Made by a program: the position numbers and the translations under genes. This document shows positions 62,803 through 64,000 of a stretch of 64,000 bases of DNA, in pieces. The stretch lies in assembly GCA_938020445.1 (NCBI GenBank), contig CALIIC010000115.1:1-64000 (forward strand), in the 5' to 3' direction. The notes beneath the pieces were generated by a model. That model did no database searches. It worked only from the letters and a program-made list of their open reading frames with translations, and was not told the DNA's origin. Every line of letters begins with the position of its first letter. Position 1 is the first letter of the stretch. Source of the stretch: an uncultured Flavobacteriaceae bacterium (GTDB lineage: Bacteria > Bacteroidota > Bacteroidia > Flavobacteriales > Flavobacteriaceae).

Positions 62803-64000
62803 TTAGGCAATGCTGCTCGTTTTGTTTTTGTCACGTATTAACCACAGTCCTAGGTAAGTAAGTAATCCGTTTATGGGTAATAATTCGTACCCGATTTGAT
62901 AGCCTCCTATTTTTTCTGTAGGAATTTGAGCCATTCCAAATACCAATAACACAGCAAAAAACGCTACCAACCAAACATACGTGTCTTTCACTTGGTGTTT
63001 GGTAAAGATTCCAAATGCAAAAAGACCCAGCAGTGGGCCATATGTATACCCCGCGACTTGAAGAACGCCATCGATGACATTTGTGTCTAGTACATGCTTA
63101 AAGAGGATGACGACGATGATCAATAGGATACTCATGCCTACATGTGTCATTTTTCGTATGCCACGTTGTTTGTTTTCCGGTCGTTTCTCAATTCCTAGGA
63201 AGTCTACGCAGAAGGAAGTGGTAAGCGATGTTAAGGCACTGTCGGCGCTACTATAGGCGGCTGCAATAAGACCCAGCATAAATGTGACCGCTACGGTAAT
63301 ACCAAGCCCTGTGTTGAGTGCTATTTCAGGAAATAATAGATCTGATTTTGCTTTCCCATCCATTAGTGGAATGGCGATTTGATATTTTTCAGCATAGATA
63401 TATAGCAGAGCGCCCAATAACATAAAGATGAAAGTAACAATAACCAATACCACGCTAAAACTCACCATATTTTTTTGGGCATCCTTTAAATTTTTGCAAG
63501 TAAGATTTTTTTGCATCATATCCTGATCAAGACCTGTCATACAAATAGTAACAAAAATCCCCCCTAAAAAGGACTTGATAAAATGATTTTTCGCAAAGAA
63601 GTCATCCGTAAAAATGACCTTATTATAGCCTTTGAACTCATCTGAAGCCAAGAATTCACCAAAGGTCCAATCAAGTTGGTCTAGTATGTAATAGATGGAA
63701 AGGCCAACCGAAACCAGCATAAAAAGGGTCTGCAGGCTATCGGTCCAAACGATTGTTTTAATACCTCCTTTAAAAGTATAGATCCATATGAGTAGTATTG
63801 ACAAAGTAACGGTCGCCTCAAACGGAATTCGAATTCCGGTAAACTTGTCAAAAACAAACTGTTGAAGAACGATTGCAACCAGAAACAATCGAAAGGAAGC
63901 GCCCAGAACACGCGATATAAAAAATGAAATAGCCCCCACTTTATAGCTGACAAAACCAAAGCGCGAATCTAAATATTCATATATAGAAGTTACATTCTGT
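62803..64000 (-). CDS. Sodium/solute symporter, N-terminus outside window
   Basis: At least 398 residues; the frame remains open to the right edge, where [14 protein letters not shown], a conserved N-terminal SSS segment, is visible, so the start lies beyond 64000. Landmarks: [38 protein letters not shown] and [22 protein letters not shown] (SSS family signature). About ten hydrophobic segments are seen. It belongs to the branch found in Bacteroidota near sugar or sialic-acid genes; the substrate is not evident. Not a close copy of the symporter at 46393. Confidence 0.9.
   Translation of the reverse strand, partial: QNVTSIYEYLDSRFGFVSYKVGAISFFISRVLGASFRLFLVAIVLQQFVFDKFTGIRIPFEATVTLSILLIWIYTFKGGIKTIVWTDSLQTLFMLVSVGLSIYYILDQLDWTFGEFLASDEFKGYNKVIFTDDFFAKNHFIKSFLGGIFVTICMTGLDQDMMQKNLTCKNLKDAQKNMVSFSVVLVIVTFIFMLLGALLYIYAEKYQIAIPLMDGKAKSDLLFPEIALNTGLGITVAVTFMLGLIAAAYSSADSALTSLTTSFCVDFLGIEKRPENKQRGIRKMTHVGMSILLIIVVILFKHVLDTNVIDGVLQVAGYTYGPLLGLFAFGIFTKHQVKDTYVWLVAFFAVLLVFGMAQIPTEKIGGYQIGYELLPINGLLTYLGLWLIRDKNKTSSIA

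Overview
The window comes from a marine-type Flavobacteriaceae chromosome (Bacteroidota). The evidence is type IX secretion (T9SS) sorting domains, a PorP/SprF family protein, Bacteroidota -7 boxes (TAnnTTTG) without Shine-Dalgarno leaders, and several genes with TTG starts. No rRNA, tRNA, CRISPR array or insertion sequence was found. Both ends cut through a gene.

Layout. 1-9.7 kb is a secreted-protein locus: a protein of near-identical 98-residue repeats (5' end outside the window), a calcium-repeat protein with a gliding-type C-terminal signal, its PorP/SprF partner, a decayed reading frame, and a larger paralogue of the calcium-repeat protein. 9.8-12.6 kb is a housekeeping operon (idi, queD-like, bcp, manA, small hypothetical). 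12.7-24.1 kb is mostly minus strand: lipoproteins, an OmpA-type protein, a DUF819 membrane protein, a HAD phosphatase, a DUF5916 protein, an SPFH / membrane protein / hydrolase / ribbon-helix-helix operon and a class A penicillin-binding protein. 24.3-31.3 kb holds an S1/P1 nuclease, an AraC-AlkB pair, a DUF885 lipoprotein with a DoxX-like protein, a MOSC protein and a Crp/Fnr regulator.

31.4-42.8 kb is a twelve-gene, same-strand acyl-CoA catabolic cluster. It holds two acyl-CoA dehydrogenases, an APH-fold kinase, three SDRs, an enoyl-CoA isomerase, two MDR reductases, a MaoC hydratase and a haloalkane dehalogenase with a complete catalytic pentad. The kinase next to an ACAD11-like dehydrogenase recalls the phosphorylate-and-eliminate route for 4-hydroxyacyl-CoA (bacterial Lva pathway, mammalian ACAD10/11). 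A nine-copy heptanucleotide repeat, (CATCTAA)9, sits ten bases before the start codon of one SDR in this cluster.

42.9-51.9 kb is regulatory and transport: a cupin, a membrane AraC regulator, a divergent ECF sigma locus with two matching promoters (TGTAACC-N16-CGTC), a sodium symporter paired with a myo-inositol oxygenase, and a TPR histidine kinase overlapping an AraC-type response regulator. 52.1-56.2 kb encodes a 1370-residue T9SS-exported protein containing a large internal duplication. The right end carries htpG, a candidate small RNA, a TetR-AarF pair, a FabH-like synthase, a CoA-binding protein and a truncated symporter.

Functions are assigned from recognised motifs and family knowledge. 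No database search was run.
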